From: Legionella sp. PATHC035
Lineage (GTDB): Bacteria > Pseudomonadota > Gammaproteobacteria > Legionellales > Legionellaceae
Direction: 5' to 3'
DNA length: 64,000 nucleotides
Assembly: GCF_026191115.1 (NCBI RefSeq)
Contig: NZ_JAPHOT010000001.1
Coordinates: forward strand, 2,651,001 to 2,715,000
The notes under the pieces were generated by a model that saw nothing but the letters and a program-made list of their open reading frames with translations, did no database searches and had not been told where the DNA came from. Both the position numbers and the translations under genes were made by a program. This document shows positions 1 to 8,708 of this stretch, in pieces (positions within the stretch are counted from its first letter, which is position 1; every line of letters starts with the position of its first letter).

Positions 1-23
1 ATAATTGATCAATTGGATTGGTG

Positions 24-53
24 TTGATCAATTTATTGAGAATATAATATAAT
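24..53 (+). promoter_or_regulatory. Candidate sigma-70 promoter upstream of the F-box/ankyrin-like gene
   Basis: A TTGATC -35-like hexamer (24-29) lies 18 bases before a perfect TATAAT (48-53), about 35 bases before the ATG at 88. Overlapping TATAAT copies make the exact -10 ambiguous. The call is by eye only. Confidence 0.4.
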
Positions 54-87
54 CTGCTTTAATTAAATCACCTCAATTAACTGGGAT

Positions 88-1182
88 ATGTCAGAATCTA
101 AAATAGAAAGGCCAAAGCTGAGTATCCCTTTGAAGTCGCTTGATGAGACAAGTCTAGAACAGATTCAAAAAAAAGATTCTTCTACGCCCTTATCCAATAC
201 AATTAAAAGACAACTTTGGGATTTCTATAATTTACTGTCTGATATGATGTGTCGCACTCCTTATTTTAATAAGCTTCCCGAAGAGCTTGTGATGGAAATT
301 ATCACTCGTCTCAGGAAGGATGGAGCAAGAGACGAAAAAGCGATTAGCACCTTAGTCGCGACGCATAAAAGGATGCATACCTTATTTCAACCCACACGAC
401 TTGGCGATTTAACCCAGCAGTTGCTGTGTAATACGGTAACTGGGCAACAAGATAAAGCAGAAAGGCTAGTCGATATGCATCCTGAGTTGCAACTGAAGCC
501 CGGTACAATAACAGACTATTCGGGTAGAACCTTTAAAAACATAACGGCGTATGAGTACGCCTATTGGGCAAAGGACACCCATATGTGTCGAATGCTGGAA
601 CGACACATGGATAGAGAGACTAAATTGGCAATGCTCAAACGTTGTGAAGCCATAGAAAAAAATGGATTGACCTATGAGCAACATGGAGTCGAGGTTAAGG
701 GCTCTAAGCATTATGATATGACGCCACTCCTAAGTGCATTAAAAAATTTTAGAGACAGGCATAATAACTGGAGTACATTGTGGGGTCTCCAAGTGATGCT
801 TGCAGCAGACCTTCTAATCGTTCAAGCCCAACGCGATGTACCAGTCCATGTGGCGAATGAATATTGCCGTAAGGATCGTTCATTTTATCCTACCCCTACA
901 TTTAAGGAAGATACCTTGCCACGAAAGCTAAAAATTTATCACACAGGGAGTGAAAGCAACGGTTCTTGGTTTTCCAATTTTAATAATACTTTTTTGATAC
1001 GAAATAGTAACACCATCTGTCTTTCACCTAATTGGTTTGATCTGGAACTGGCGGAGCGCATAGACATTGATTTGGCAGCGTTAGAGCAGCTTGATAAAGT
1101 AAGAACAGAGGAACTTGCAGAGCTGCAGGAAAAACTTAGGTGGGTTGAACCAACGCGGCCTAAAAATTGTTCTTGTTTTTGA
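88..1182 (+). CDS. Putative Dot/Icm effector: F-box-like, degenerate ankyrin-like, C-terminal CaaX
   Basis: A 364-residue protein. Residues 63-101 begin LPEELVMEIITRL and fit the F-box pattern (LP, then spaced hydrophobics and a basic/aromatic end). Residues about 105-173 look like degenerate ankyrin-type helices, with a TDYSGRTFKNIT segment that I associate from memory with Legionella effector families. The last four residues are CSCF, a CaaX-type prenylation box confirmed at the codon level (TGT TCT TGT TTT TGA). F-box plus ankyrin plus CaaX is the architecture of L. pneumophila AnkB, which recruits host SCF ubiquitin ligase at the vacuole membrane after farnesylation; this protein is about twice as long and is not an evident orthologue. 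By inference it is injected into the host, prenylated there and membrane-bound. The middle and C-terminal domain (about 190-340) is unrecognised. The ribosome binding site is weak. Confidence 0.7.
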   Translation: MSESKIERPKLSIPLKSLDETSLEQIQKKDSSTPLSNTIKRQLWDFYNLLSDMMCRTPYFNKLPEELVMEIITRLRKDGARDEKAISTLVATHKRMHTLFQPTRLGDLTQQLLCNTVTGQQDKAERLVDMHPELQLKPGTITDYSGRTFKNITAYEYAYWAKDTHMCRMLERHMDRETKLAMLKRCEAIEKNGLTYEQHGVEVKGSKHYDMTPLLSALKNFRDRHNNWSTLWGLQVMLAADLLIVQAQRDVPVHVANEYCRKDRSFYPTPTFKEDTLPRKLKIYHTGSESNGSWFSNFNNTFLIRNSNTICLSPNWFDLELAERIDIDLAALEQLDKVRTEELAELQEKLRWVEPTRPKNCSCF

Positions 1183-1371
1183 AGAGCTTATTAAAGCAGC
1201 CCAGGTAGATACTGTCTTTGCACTTGCTTCTCAAGGTCACGATTTGTTGCCTGATCAATAAAACCATTTTATTTAAGAAATTATTTTTAATAGAAATAAT
1301 CACGATTAAAATGTTCTTGCAACGACTGTGCTGTGGTCACAATCGATTTAAGCCACCGTTCTAGAGCAACA

Positions 1372-1758
1372 TCAATCACTTTTTTTATTTCGTGGCGTTA
1401 AAACTGCTAAAACAAACGCAACGAGAAACAAAACCGGGACATCACCATATAGATGAGCAAAATGGTTGGGGTAGTACAACGCTTGGAGGGTCATGATGAA
1501 TCCATGGACCACACTAGACCAAACGGTAAACCAAATTAAACTTAAATGCTGAGTTGGATTTTTTGCCGCCAGGATTAAAAACACGCCTAATGTTGCATAA
1601 ATTCCCAATATCATTTGTAAATAGACGTTTTGGCCAACTTGATGCCAAGCCCATCCAGAAGGCCATAAAAGGGTTAACGGATAGAGAGCGAAAATAAAAA
1701 GCAGACCTATGATAAACAAAACAACCCGAAGTATTTTATAATCGTTTTTGGTGTCCAT
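1372..1758 (-). CDS. Small four-helix integral membrane protein (DUF6632-like)
   Basis: About 128 residues with four hydrophobic segments separated by short loops: LRVVLFIIGLLFIFALYPL, a segment around VYLQMILGIYATLGVFLIL, one around LIWFTVWSSVVHGFIM, and a last one around PVLFLVAFVLAVL. It ends in a basic PRNKKSD tail. The internal ATG at 1758 is preferred over the ATG at 1776 because GGAG lies eight bases before it. The layout resembles small uncharacterised inner-membrane proteins of the DUF6632 kind, an attribution from memory. No function can be assigned. It stands alone between two effector-like genes. Confidence 0.6.
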   Translation of the reverse strand: MDTKNDYKILRVVLFIIGLLFIFALYPLTLLWPSGWAWHQVGQNVYLQMILGIYATLGVFLILAAKNPTQHLSLIWFTVWSSVVHGFIMTLQALYYPNHFAHLYGDVPVLFLVAFVLAVLTPRNKKSD

Positions 1759-1853
1759 GATTAAGCTCCATGCCAAAATACGTCCTAATATTTTAATTAT
1801 AGCAAGTCTGGATCAAACAACTTCTTATAAAGTGGTTATTTATTCGATTACAC

Positions 1854-3032
1854 TTAGTTACCCCGTTTAGATGGGCCTGAAGGAGATTCGTCAGGATCTG
1901 GTTGATCGATTTTTAAAAAAGACTGTCTTGATTGGTATACCAACTCCCGCAGTTGGACACTTTTTGGCGTGGGCGCTTTTTTCATCAGTGGTGTTAGCGT
2001 ATACCCTTCCAAAGCAAGCAGGTTAGGTAATCCATATTTACCCGAATTATGCATTGAACCACAGGCTACTAGCGTTGATTTTTTCTGAGAAAGAATATCA
2101 TCTAACCAATATAGGTTCCGTCTTATTGCCGAATGTAAGAGAGGATTTGCTTTACTACGGTCATCAAGTTTTAAAGGGGCTATTGACGTTAAATATTGCT
2201 TGTTGAAATCTTCTTTGTCAGATTGTGTCGGTTCATCTTTTGTGCTTGTAGTTTCAGACTTGACAAAACCTGACGCAGCGATAACAGTCCGATTTTCAAG
2301 AGACTTGAGATTTTTGTTTAATTCAATCGCCTTTTCTTGAATTAAATCATCAACAGAAGTTTCCACTCTTACCTCTGAGACTACTTCAACCATTACTTCA
2401 TCGACTTTATCTACCACCCCTTCACATACATCAGCAAAATAATCTTTTGTATCCAACAGGAACTCATGACAGGTACTGAATAAATAAATTGGTGGACATC
2501 CCTCCTTCTCAGCTTTCCATAAAAATGCAACATCGTTCACAAGCTCAGGACAATCGGTGTATCTATTTTCAGCTTCATCCATTTTTTTACTAATGCTTTC
2601 TTGCTCCATTAATTGATCCGATAAGGAGTCGTCTAAAAAAATGTTTTGGGATTTTTCTGAGTCACTTTCTTTAAAATTCGCCTCAATCTGATTTTTTAAA
2701 TCAAATAACCTGTTTTTAAGATGATTTAAATCATCGAGAACAAATGGATTTATTGACTCTACACGTTCATCCTCAATGCGAATTAGCTCGGGAGCCGGCT
2801 CAATTGACTTGAGCGAATCATGTGGATTGGATGCAATTTCAGGTCCGCTGCCCATAAGTCGGTCATAAGCTTCTCGAACCAATGTAAATTGACGCGCCGC
2901 ATCTTCTCTCTCTTTCTGGCTCTTACCAGCCTGTTTATCGGGATGATACTTCAAAATAAGCGCTTTATACGCTCCTCTTATTTCTCCTCGTTTTGCAGAT
3001 GGATCAATACCCAATATTTTGTACGGATTCAT
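1854..3032 (-). CDS. J-domain protein, putative effector or co-chaperone
   Basis: A 392-residue protein with an N-terminal J-domain in residues 1-60. It begins NPYKILGIDPSA, has the diagnostic HPD tripeptide at 30-32 in KYHPDKQ, and ends with the REAYDRLM helix. The rest lacks the Gly/Phe region, zinc fingers and C-terminal domains of DnaJ. It is instead acidic and helical, with predicted coiled coil around residues 95-160 and a Ser/Pro-rich basic end. J-domains stimulate Hsp70 ATPase. In this setting the protein could act on host Hsp70 after translocation or on bacterial DnaK, and the sequence does not decide. The start is supported by AGAGG upstream of the ATG. It is unrelated to djlA at 56077. 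Confidence 0.75.
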   Translation of the reverse strand: MNPYKILGIDPSAKRGEIRGAYKALILKYHPDKQAGKSQKEREDAARQFTLVREAYDRLMGSGPEIASNPHDSLKSIEPAPELIRIEDERVESINPFVLDDLNHLKNRLFDLKNQIEANFKESDSEKSQNIFLDDSLSDQLMEQESISKKMDEAENRYTDCPELVNDVAFLWKAEKEGCPPIYLFSTCHEFLLDTKDYFADVCEGVVDKVDEVMVEVVSEVRVETSVDDLIQEKAIELNKNLKSLENRTVIAASGFVKSETTSTKDEPTQSDKEDFNKQYLTSIAPLKLDDRSKANPLLHSAIRRNLYWLDDILSQKKSTLVACGSMHNSGKYGLPNLLALEGYTLTPLMKKAPTPKSVQLRELVYQSRQSFLKIDQPDPDESPSGPSKRGN

Positions 3033-3354
3033 TTACAAACCTCTTATAATGCAAATTAGATAAAGATTAGATGGTTTTTCCATTCCTTGCAGAGATAGGC
3101 GCAAAGGTTAAAAATATCTAAGCAACTGGATAAAGCTCCTATTATTTATATTAAAGCACAATCCAAGGGGATTGTATAAAAACAAATCAATTTGAATTGA
3201 ACATTTTATCCGGTAATTTTCTCATTGATTGTGTTTTTATGGCCCCTCGCTGCTTGTTTTTCAGAGCATTTTCTCCTTAAAAATTCGCCATTCCTGAATT
3301 GTGTTATGATTCATAAAAATATTGAACCTAGAATATGAATGGAATAGGGTGTAT
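3033..3354. other. Intergenic region between divergent genes
   Basis: This 322-base stretch separates the divergent J-domain and acetyltransferase genes. It is AT-rich and should hold both promoters. I see no convincing paired -35/-10, RNA gene or repeat. The weak reading frame that overlaps the J-domain start is a shadow. Confidence 0.5.
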
Positions 3355-3909
3355 ATGGTGAAAAAGCTTAAGCCTTTATCAGTAAAGCAACACTCAATTG
3401 TTATTAAGACACTGGAGATCTCTGATATTCCTATTCTCGTCGATGCCTTTCAAAAGGCAAATTGGCAAAAACCTGCATCATTGTTTAAGACGTATTATCA
3501 AGAACAACAACACTCTGAGCGAGTGATATGGCTCGCTTATTTTCAAGACCAGATTGCAGGCTACGCTACTCTAAAATGGATATCACAATATCAGCCTTTT
3601 GCTCAGCAAAAAATCCCGGAAATTATGGATTTGAATGTATTACCTTCTTTTCGCAGGCATGGAATAGGAAGTGCTCTACTCACTGTTGCTGAAGAACAGG
3701 CAGCGAATCGGTATGATCGAGTTGGCATTGGTGTTGGATTATATGGCGGCTCTGATGGCGGATATGGACAAGCCCAACGTCTTTATGTAAATCGGGGTTA
3801 CATTCCTGATGGTTTAGGGGTAACTTATAACTACAAGCCAACTGTTCCCGGGCAGGCATACCCCCTAGATGATGATTTAATTTTATGGTTTACCAAAGCT
3901 CTAAAATAA
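3355..3909 (+). CDS. GNAT-family N-acetyltransferase
   Basis: About 184 residues with the GNAT acetyl-CoA binding signature. Strand beta4 is MDLNVLPSFR, followed by the pyrophosphate-binding loop RRHGIGSALL (residues about 100-109) and helix alpha3. A later LYVNRGYIPDGLG segment matches the conserved G-F/Y-x motif near the end of the fold. It is expected to transfer acetyl from acetyl-CoA to an amine; the substrate is unknown. An in-frame TTG at 3322 could extend it, but the ATG at 3355 follows a TAGGG ribosome binding site and begins the recognisable domain. Nothing in its neighbours suggests a pathway. Confidence 0.8.
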   Translation: MVKKLKPLSVKQHSIVIKTLEISDIPILVDAFQKANWQKPASLFKTYYQEQQHSERVIWLAYFQDQIAGYATLKWISQYQPFAQQKIPEIMDLNVLPSFRRHGIGSALLTVAEEQAANRYDRVGIGVGLYGGSDGGYGQAQRLYVNRGYIPDGLGVTYNYKPTVPGQAYPLDDDLILWFTKALK

Positions 3910-4029
3910 AACTACTTAACTCTGACGCTCTAGGTTATTAGTTTCGTGCTCGGTTCGTGCTTTAATTGTTGCCCATATTCTCAATGCGAGATCAGTTAAT
4001 TAGCAATTTCTAAGTATGCTCAAGATGGG

Positions 4030-4061
4030 ATGCTGGCTTTTTGTAGCTCAGCCTACGTTGG
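4030..4061. repeat. Degenerate REP-like palindrome half
   Basis: The stretch ending in CAGCCTACGTTGG matches the right arm of the GTAGGCTGGGC-type element seen intact at 18681 and 18781. The left arm is decayed. Confidence 0.4.
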
Positions 4062-4283
4062 ATGAATCTCAAGAAAATGGATTTTCCCACCAGATTACTT
4101 TTTATTGTTACTGCATTAATTGAACAAAGTAACAACCCAATGTTTTTTACTTATTATTTAATGAGCGCAATAAGTCTTAGCTTCGTTGCTATTTTGTATC
4201 TTGCTAAAACAAAGAACTATGATGACAAAATCAGAATGGTTAACGAAATTCATAGTGCTGCCGAAAAATTTGAGCACAATTAG
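4062..4283 (+). pseudogene. Probable remnant: C-terminal piece of an MFS-type transporter
   Basis: A 73-codon frame encodes one and a half hydrophobic helices. The segment ALIEQSNNPMFFTYYLMSAI followed by SLSFVAILYLAKT resembles the second-last loop and last helix of MFS metabolite/proton symporters, where a helix pair ends in a short charged tail. No upstream part of such a gene is present, and the frame starts directly against a decayed REP-like repeat. I read it as what is left after deletion or insertion. A genuine small membrane protein cannot be excluded. Confidence 0.4.
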
Positions 4284-4443
4284 GTCCGATAAGCCCAGCT
4301 AACTCTGAGAGCATCAATACAAAGAATAATCTTCACAGATCTTGTCTTGGGCAAGTACTTATTTTTGAAAGCTACTTAAACATAAGTGATCTCCTATGAT
4401 AAAATAATGATCATTTTTTAATGGTTATCAATGAGGTTTGAGG

Positions 4444-5571
4444 ATGTTTAATACATTTCATAGTGCTGGAGTAAAGGCATTTGATCAAAAAAACTATGGA
4501 TTAGCTAAAGATTTTTTTCTGCAAGCAATTAATAAAAATCCAGAAGTAGCGGAAAGCTATTTTTATTTAGGACAATGTTTCTTTTTTGGTGATAAAAAAC
4601 AACAAGCGATTCCTGCTTTAAAAAAATTCATTGAATTGAGACAAACTAATTCAGATGAAGTAGCCAATGTTGCTTATGCATTCGACTTATTAGGCCAATG
4701 TTATGAAACGGAAAATAGGAACTCGCCCGCACTCAAATGTTACGAGACGGCAACCAAAATTTATCCCTCCGGCGCCTCTGCCTGGAATAACATGGGTTTG
4801 TTTTACATGAAATCCGCGCAGCATTATCTTGAAGCAGACTTGACCAATAGCGGGAGGCTGTTTAAAGGTGCATATGCATTTATCAAAAAAGCCTTGGAAC
4901 TATGCAGTAATAACCCAGTATTTTTACACAGTCTAGCCAGTTGGTATGAACAATACGTTGAAGTTCTTGGACGAGTGGTTGAAGACGAAGAAACTGTTCA
5001 GAAGAATATAGCTAGCAGTTTTAATGATGCGATCGATTATTACCGAAAAGCATTATCAGCATGTTCCGAACAAGAGTTGGCATTGAGAAACATTATTTTA
5101 TCTAACCTCACCGAATGTCTCGCGCAATATGGCCATCATTTGTATCAAAATAAAGAGTATAGAAAGGCGCAAGAGACTTATTTGGAAGCACTTTCTCTTG
5201 ATCCAGAACATCTTGTTGTGATGAATCAAATTGGAATGGCCCTTTCGAAACAGGAGCAATACTTAGAGGCACGACACTATTTTTCTTCGATTTTGCTAAA
5301 AACAGAGGATAAACAAGAAATTGCGGATGCTTATTTAAACATTGCTTGTACCTATCGATTGGAGCAAGAGTGGGATGAGGCGGCAAAGGCACTGAGTGAC
5401 GCTAAGAAATTCGCACCTGAGGATGCTTCTATTGCCGACGAAGAAAAAAAGTTGAATCATGCAAAATCAGCGGCTCTTCTTACATCTACACCTCAAACCC
5501 TATTTGGCCACTCAAATCCTGACTCCCAAATTGTAAGTAAAACAGCCCCAGAATCAAGTTGTTCAATTTGA
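4444..5571 (+). CDS. Tetratricopeptide repeat protein
   Basis: A 375-residue protein built largely from TPR helix pairs. Repeats are visible at residues about 4-34, 36-67, 75-108, 215-250, 251-285 and 290-325, with the usual small residue at position 8, Tyr/Phe near the centre and Pro at the end (for example SLDPEHLVVMNQIGMALS). No signal peptide and no catalytic domain are visible. TPRs are protein-interaction scaffolds. Sel1/TPR proteins are common among Legionella effectors, but this one could equally be a cytosolic adaptor. The C-terminal 50 residues are Ser/Thr-rich and end SSCSI, which is not a CaaX box because the Cys is third from the end. The TTG at 4438 is rejected in favour of the ATG at 4444, which follows ATGAGG at proper spacing. 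Confidence 0.8.
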   Translation: MFNTFHSAGVKAFDQKNYGLAKDFFLQAINKNPEVAESYFYLGQCFFFGDKKQQAIPALKKFIELRQTNSDEVANVAYAFDLLGQCYETENRNSPALKCYETATKIYPSGASAWNNMGLFYMKSAQHYLEADLTNSGRLFKGAYAFIKKALELCSNNPVFLHSLASWYEQYVEVLGRVVEDEETVQKNIASSFNDAIDYYRKALSACSEQELALRNIILSNLTECLAQYGHHLYQNKEYRKAQETYLEALSLDPEHLVVMNQIGMALSKQEQYLEARHYFSSILLKTEDKQEIADAYLNIACTYRLEQEWDEAAKALSDAKKFAPEDASIADEEKKLNHAKSAALLTSTPQTLFGHSNPDSQIVSKTAPESSCSI

Positions 5572-5943
5572 TTTTTAGCAACTGGATTGGGTCATTTGGC
5601 CCAACCTAACCTCTAATTTTGATCCAAAGAAGAATTTCTGCTTCGTTAATGGTTTTATTAAATCAATAAATCTTGTATTGAGTGTATTGTTGGGGTCAAA
5701 TGACCAACCGACGCTTGCTTATTAAAATATCAAAATCAGCTCATTTTTATAGGTTTAATTGGTTTTTATTTGCAAAAATAGATTTGTTATAAAACATTTA
5801 GTAAAATAATTAAATAGGTCTATCATGTTTTTAGAGGTTAATCATAAAATATCAACTTGATTAAGTTATGACACCCAAAAAGAGTTCACGGGATATTCGC
5901 ATTAAACGGATCTTGGCAGTATCCAAAGAGAGGAATTATTCTC
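5572..5943. other. Intergenic region with degenerate REP-like palindromes
   Basis: About 370 bases without a convincing gene. Short imperfect inverted repeats lie at 5589-5612 (GGGTCATTTGGCCCAACC) and 5690-5711 (TTGGGGTCAAATGACCAACC). Both resemble the TTGGGTCAAAATGCCCCAA palindrome at 28184. The first follows the TPR gene and may act as a terminator. Confidence 0.4.
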
Positions 5944-6636
5944 ATGATCGCAGAAAAGTTAAACATCAAGTTTGATATTGAGCGTATTCAAAATTATTTT
6001 AATCAATACGTCAAACACCTGCAGCCCGTGCAACAAAATGAGATGTTCGGTGGTTGGAGTATATTGAGTACAAGTGGTGATTATCGAGATGGTTTTCAAC
6101 AAACAGAAAAGCGTTTCTACTTTGTTGATCAGGCTAGTGGCGAATATCAGTTTGACTATGAAAGAGCCCATCGTGAAATTGGTTATACATGGCCGAGGAT
6201 GCATGTTAATCCAACTCAAGTGGCTACTGGATATATTGCTGACATCATTGAGACGATTCACAAATTAGGATTACAACCCCACCATGCCCGTTGGACACGG
6301 ATTTCGCCCCAAGGAACCACTATTTGGCATCGAGATACATGGGAAAACTCCTATAAAGTTCGATTGCATATTCCTGTGATCACCAATCCTGAGTGTAAAT
6401 TCGAAACTGAAGAAGGTGCATTTCACATGCCAGCAGACGGCTATTGCTATCTGGTTGCGGTTAATTGCTTGCACAGAGCATACAACCATGGCAACGAGGA
6501 TCGCATTCATATCATCATGGATGTGATAGATGATGTCGGTATCAGCCAATATCACCGGACCGCCAAGTGCCTGCAAACCAATAATCATTTGATTAATTGG
6601 CCTATTCGCCTAATTAAAAAAATTTGGGGCTCTTAG
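5944..6636 (+). CDS. Aspartyl/asparaginyl beta-hydroxylase-like 2-oxoglutarate/Fe(II) dioxygenase
   Basis: A 230-residue protein with the double-stranded beta-helix ligands of the Asp/Asn hydroxylase family. WHRDTW gives the H129-x-D131 pair, the distal His is H177 in NCLHRAYNHG (or nearby H182), and R187 in DRIHIIMDV is placed to bind 2-oxoglutarate. The segment LHIPVITNPECKF before a Gly turn is typical of this fold. It should hydroxylate an aspartate/asparagine-type or similar substrate using O2 and 2-oxoglutarate. A protein target or a small molecule are both possible. The start follows GAGGAA. FosA lies 70 bases downstream on the same strand and may be co-transcribed. Confidence 0.75.
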   Translation: MIAEKLNIKFDIERIQNYFNQYVKHLQPVQQNEMFGGWSILSTSGDYRDGFQQTEKRFYFVDQASGEYQFDYERAHREIGYTWPRMHVNPTQVATGYIADIIETIHKLGLQPHHARWTRISPQGTTIWHRDTWENSYKVRLHIPVITNPECKFETEEGAFHMPADGYCYLVAVNCLHRAYNHGNEDRIHIIMDVIDDVGISQYHRTAKCLQTNNHLINWPIRLIKKIWGS

Positions 6637-6706
6637 GTCGCAAAAATGATGACTAAACGTAAGCCATAGTTCAAACTAGAGTTCTTCTTATGATGATAAC
6701 CAGAGT

Positions 6707-7120
6707 ATGAGTATCACAAATATTAATCACATTACGCTTGCATGCGCTGACATTAATCGGTCCTTCTTGTTTTACAAGGATATTCTGGGGTTTAAGCCTC
6801 TCGTAAAATGGGATAAGGGAGCCTATTTTCTTGTAGGAGATTTTTGGTTCTGTCTCAATGTTGATTTAGCCAGGAAACCTCAGCCTTGTTATACTCACTA
6901 TGCTTTTAGTGTCAGCAGCGAAGACTTTCAATCTCTGGCTAAAAAGATTACTGAATCAGGGGCATATCGATTCAAGGACAACACTTCGCCAGGTGACTCA
7001 CTTTATTTTCTGGATCCAGATGGACATAAACTCGAGATTCATGCTGGCAACTATCAAACCAGAATTGCAGCTAAAAAAATAGAGATGGGTCATTGGAAGA
7101 ATGTGGAATGGTTTGTATGA
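6707..7120 (+). CDS. fosA: FosA-type fosfomycin glutathione transferase
   Basis: A 137-residue vicinal-oxygen-chelate protein that matches FosA closely throughout. The metal ligands are H8 (NHITLACADI), H64 (THYAFS) and E110 (GHKLEIH). The residues used in FosA for substrate and K+ binding are also in place: T10, K90, S94, S98, Y100 and R119. The N-terminal helix-strand SFLFYKDILGFKPLVKWDKG and the FLDPDGHKLE motif are characteristic. The family opens the fosfomycin epoxide with glutathione. Chromosomal FosA-type genes are known in Legionella. With every active-site residue present it is probably functional. A bidirectional terminator at 7242-7280 follows. Confidence 0.88.
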   Translation: MSITNINHITLACADINRSFLFYKDILGFKPLVKWDKGAYFLVGDFWFCLNVDLARKPQPCYTHYAFSVSSEDFQSLAKKITESGAYRFKDNTSPGDSLYFLDPDGHKLEIHAGNYQTRIAAKKIEMGHWKNVEWFV

Positions 7121-7241
7121 TCAAAATTGATTTTTTTAAAAAAGATCCACACCCCACACCCGAACTTTAGAGTGAGTGATGTGGGAAAAATAAAATCTTG
7201 GTTTGTATCTCAGTGGAATCAAATAGACCGTATTTTGACTC

Positions 7242-7280
7242 ATAAATAAGGAAGGTTATGAAATAAGCTTCCTTATTTAT
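7242..7280. terminator. Bidirectional intrinsic terminator between fosA and the Nudix-like gene
   Basis: A perfect 13-base inverted repeat has left arm ATAAATAAGGAAG and right arm CTTCCTTATTTAT, with a 13-base loop. It lies between two convergent genes and has T-rich ends on both strands. Confidence 0.75.
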
Positions 7281-7297
7281 TAAGCAGATCAATGGCA

Positions 7298-8437
7298 TCA
7301 AGAAACGAGGTCGAATCTTTCGTTGCGTACTTCATCATCTGCTTCACTATCTAATTCAACCTTGGGTGTAGGTAAAGATTTCATTGGCTTAGCTGCAAAG
7401 ATACTTAATGGCCAGGCAATGGATGAACTGTTGGGAATAGCCCTAGGCAAAGCCATCATGGAAGCCTGATTCTCAAGACGAGTTAAACTCAACGCTACAG
7501 GTAGATATAAGCTTGCCCCAGGTAATTTAACGGGTCCAGTTAACAGCTTCTCCAGAAGAGTATTTCGCTCTTGAGAATCTAAAGGGATTAATTCATGTTG
7601 GGTCGTATGTTCACATGCATCTTTAGCCTGATTGGAAAGAAAAACCTGCTGTAAATAACTACTATGACAATCGGCATAAGAAGGAGCAACAAACTCGACC
7701 GTTCCGATTGGATTTGTACCGGTCTTTCTAAATGAAATCGAGGTTATTTGTGGTTTAGAAAAGTTGAAGCGTAATTTATTGGTCCCTTTAATTCCTACGA
7801 GCTCTTCCTCTAATTCAGTGGCAGCCGTTTCAACTACCAAATTACTTCCATTATAGAAATTTAGTCTTTTTTCTTCATCATGAGCTTCTAGAAAACCACC
7901 GGGAACTGAATATAATCCAAGAGCTGCCCTTTGTAATAACATCGACATGCCGTTGCGAGTGACCAATGGGGAAAGAACACCGGTCTTGAAAAAATTATGT
8001 TGATAAAGAGTACTGTACTCAGGGAATTTTTTATTACTGAGCGCGACAATAAAAGAATAAGGTACTTTTTTAGCCTCCAAATAAAGCGTATTCGTGCTTT
8101 CATTGTAGGTTACGCCAGTGATAACCATTTGTTTGCCATCATAAAAACGTGGATTTTTGCTTTTTTGTTCTGCAACTACTTTTAATCGAGCATCTTCCTC
8201 TTCCTGACTCAGATTAATCTCTGGTAAATCATCATAAAAATCAGCAGGTTCTAAAGTGGAACTATTTTTTACAAAAATAACCTTCGGGCTCTTTTTAAAT
8301 TCAAAACTTGATTGCGTTGTATTCGTATCAAAATTAATTGCGGCTTGTTTTGTATCAGTAGCATAAGAACGAGATAATTGATCGGTACTGGTGTGTTGAG
8401 ATACAGTTTTTTCCCACAAACGAATAAGATCGAACAT
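7298..8437 (-). CDS. Nudix-like hydrolase domain protein, putative effector
   Basis: A 379-residue protein. Residues about 160-220 resemble a Nudix fold: a strand with GMSMLLQRAA, then VPGGFLEAHDE, then ETAATELEEELVG (203-215), which fits the second half of the Nudix box (AAxELEEExG). The spacing between GGFLE and the EExxEE part is longer than the canonical 23-residue box, and the conserved Arg before Glu is Thr, so catalysis is uncertain. The N-terminal 100 residues and the Pro/Ala-rich C-terminus are unrecognised. Nudix enzymes cleave nucleoside diphosphates linked to other groups, and Legionella has translocated Nudix proteins. The start follows GTGAGG. Its neighbours give no metabolic context. 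Confidence 0.6.
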   Translation of the reverse strand: MFDLIRLWEKTVSQHTSTDQLSRSYATDTKQAAINFDTNTTQSSFEFKKSPKVIFVKNSSTLEPADFYDDLPEINLSQEEEDARLKVVAEQKSKNPRFYDGKQMVITGVTYNESTNTLYLEAKKVPYSFIVALSNKKFPEYSTLYQHNFFKTGVLSPLVTRNGMSMLLQRAALGLYSVPGGFLEAHDEEKRLNFYNGSNLVVETAATELEEELVGIKGTNKLRFNFSKPQITSISFRKTGTNPIGTVEFVAPSYADCHSSYLQQVFLSNQAKDACEHTTQHELIPLDSQERNTLLEKLLTGPVKLPGASLYLPVALSLTRLENQASMMALPRAIPNSSSIAWPLSIFAAKPMKSLPTPKVELDSEADDEVRNERFDLVS

Positions 8438-8474
8438 AAAAAAACCTCACGATATACTAAAAAAAATGCAATTG

Positions 8475-8494
8475 TACTATAAGTAAACATTAAT
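8475..8494 (-). promoter_or_regulatory. Weak PmrA-box-like direct repeat upstream of the Nudix-like gene
   Basis: On the minus strand ATTAATGTT, two bases, CTTATAGTA fits the Legionella PmrA box (cTTAATatT, N2, cTTAATatT) well in the first half but only partly in the second. It lies about 40 bases before the start codon. Confidence 0.2.
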
Positions 8495-8708
8495 ACATAT
8501 TATCCCTTGCAAAATACCATCAACCATTACTAACAGTGAACAAGGTGAACGCAGCTAATTGCTTCTTGCTTATTTTTTATTCTATCTGTATGTGGTTTTA
8601 AATGATCAAAATTGAGAAGTACGAGTTAATCAACTATTATTTATCTGTAACAAAATAACATCGCATGGAATGCGATAAAAACTCAACGATTTGAAAGGAG
8701 GCATCAAA

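Noticed and set aside
4438-5571. C-terminus SSCSI of the TPR protein as a CaaX box
   Set aside because: The Cys is third from the end, so the CaaX spacing is wrong.
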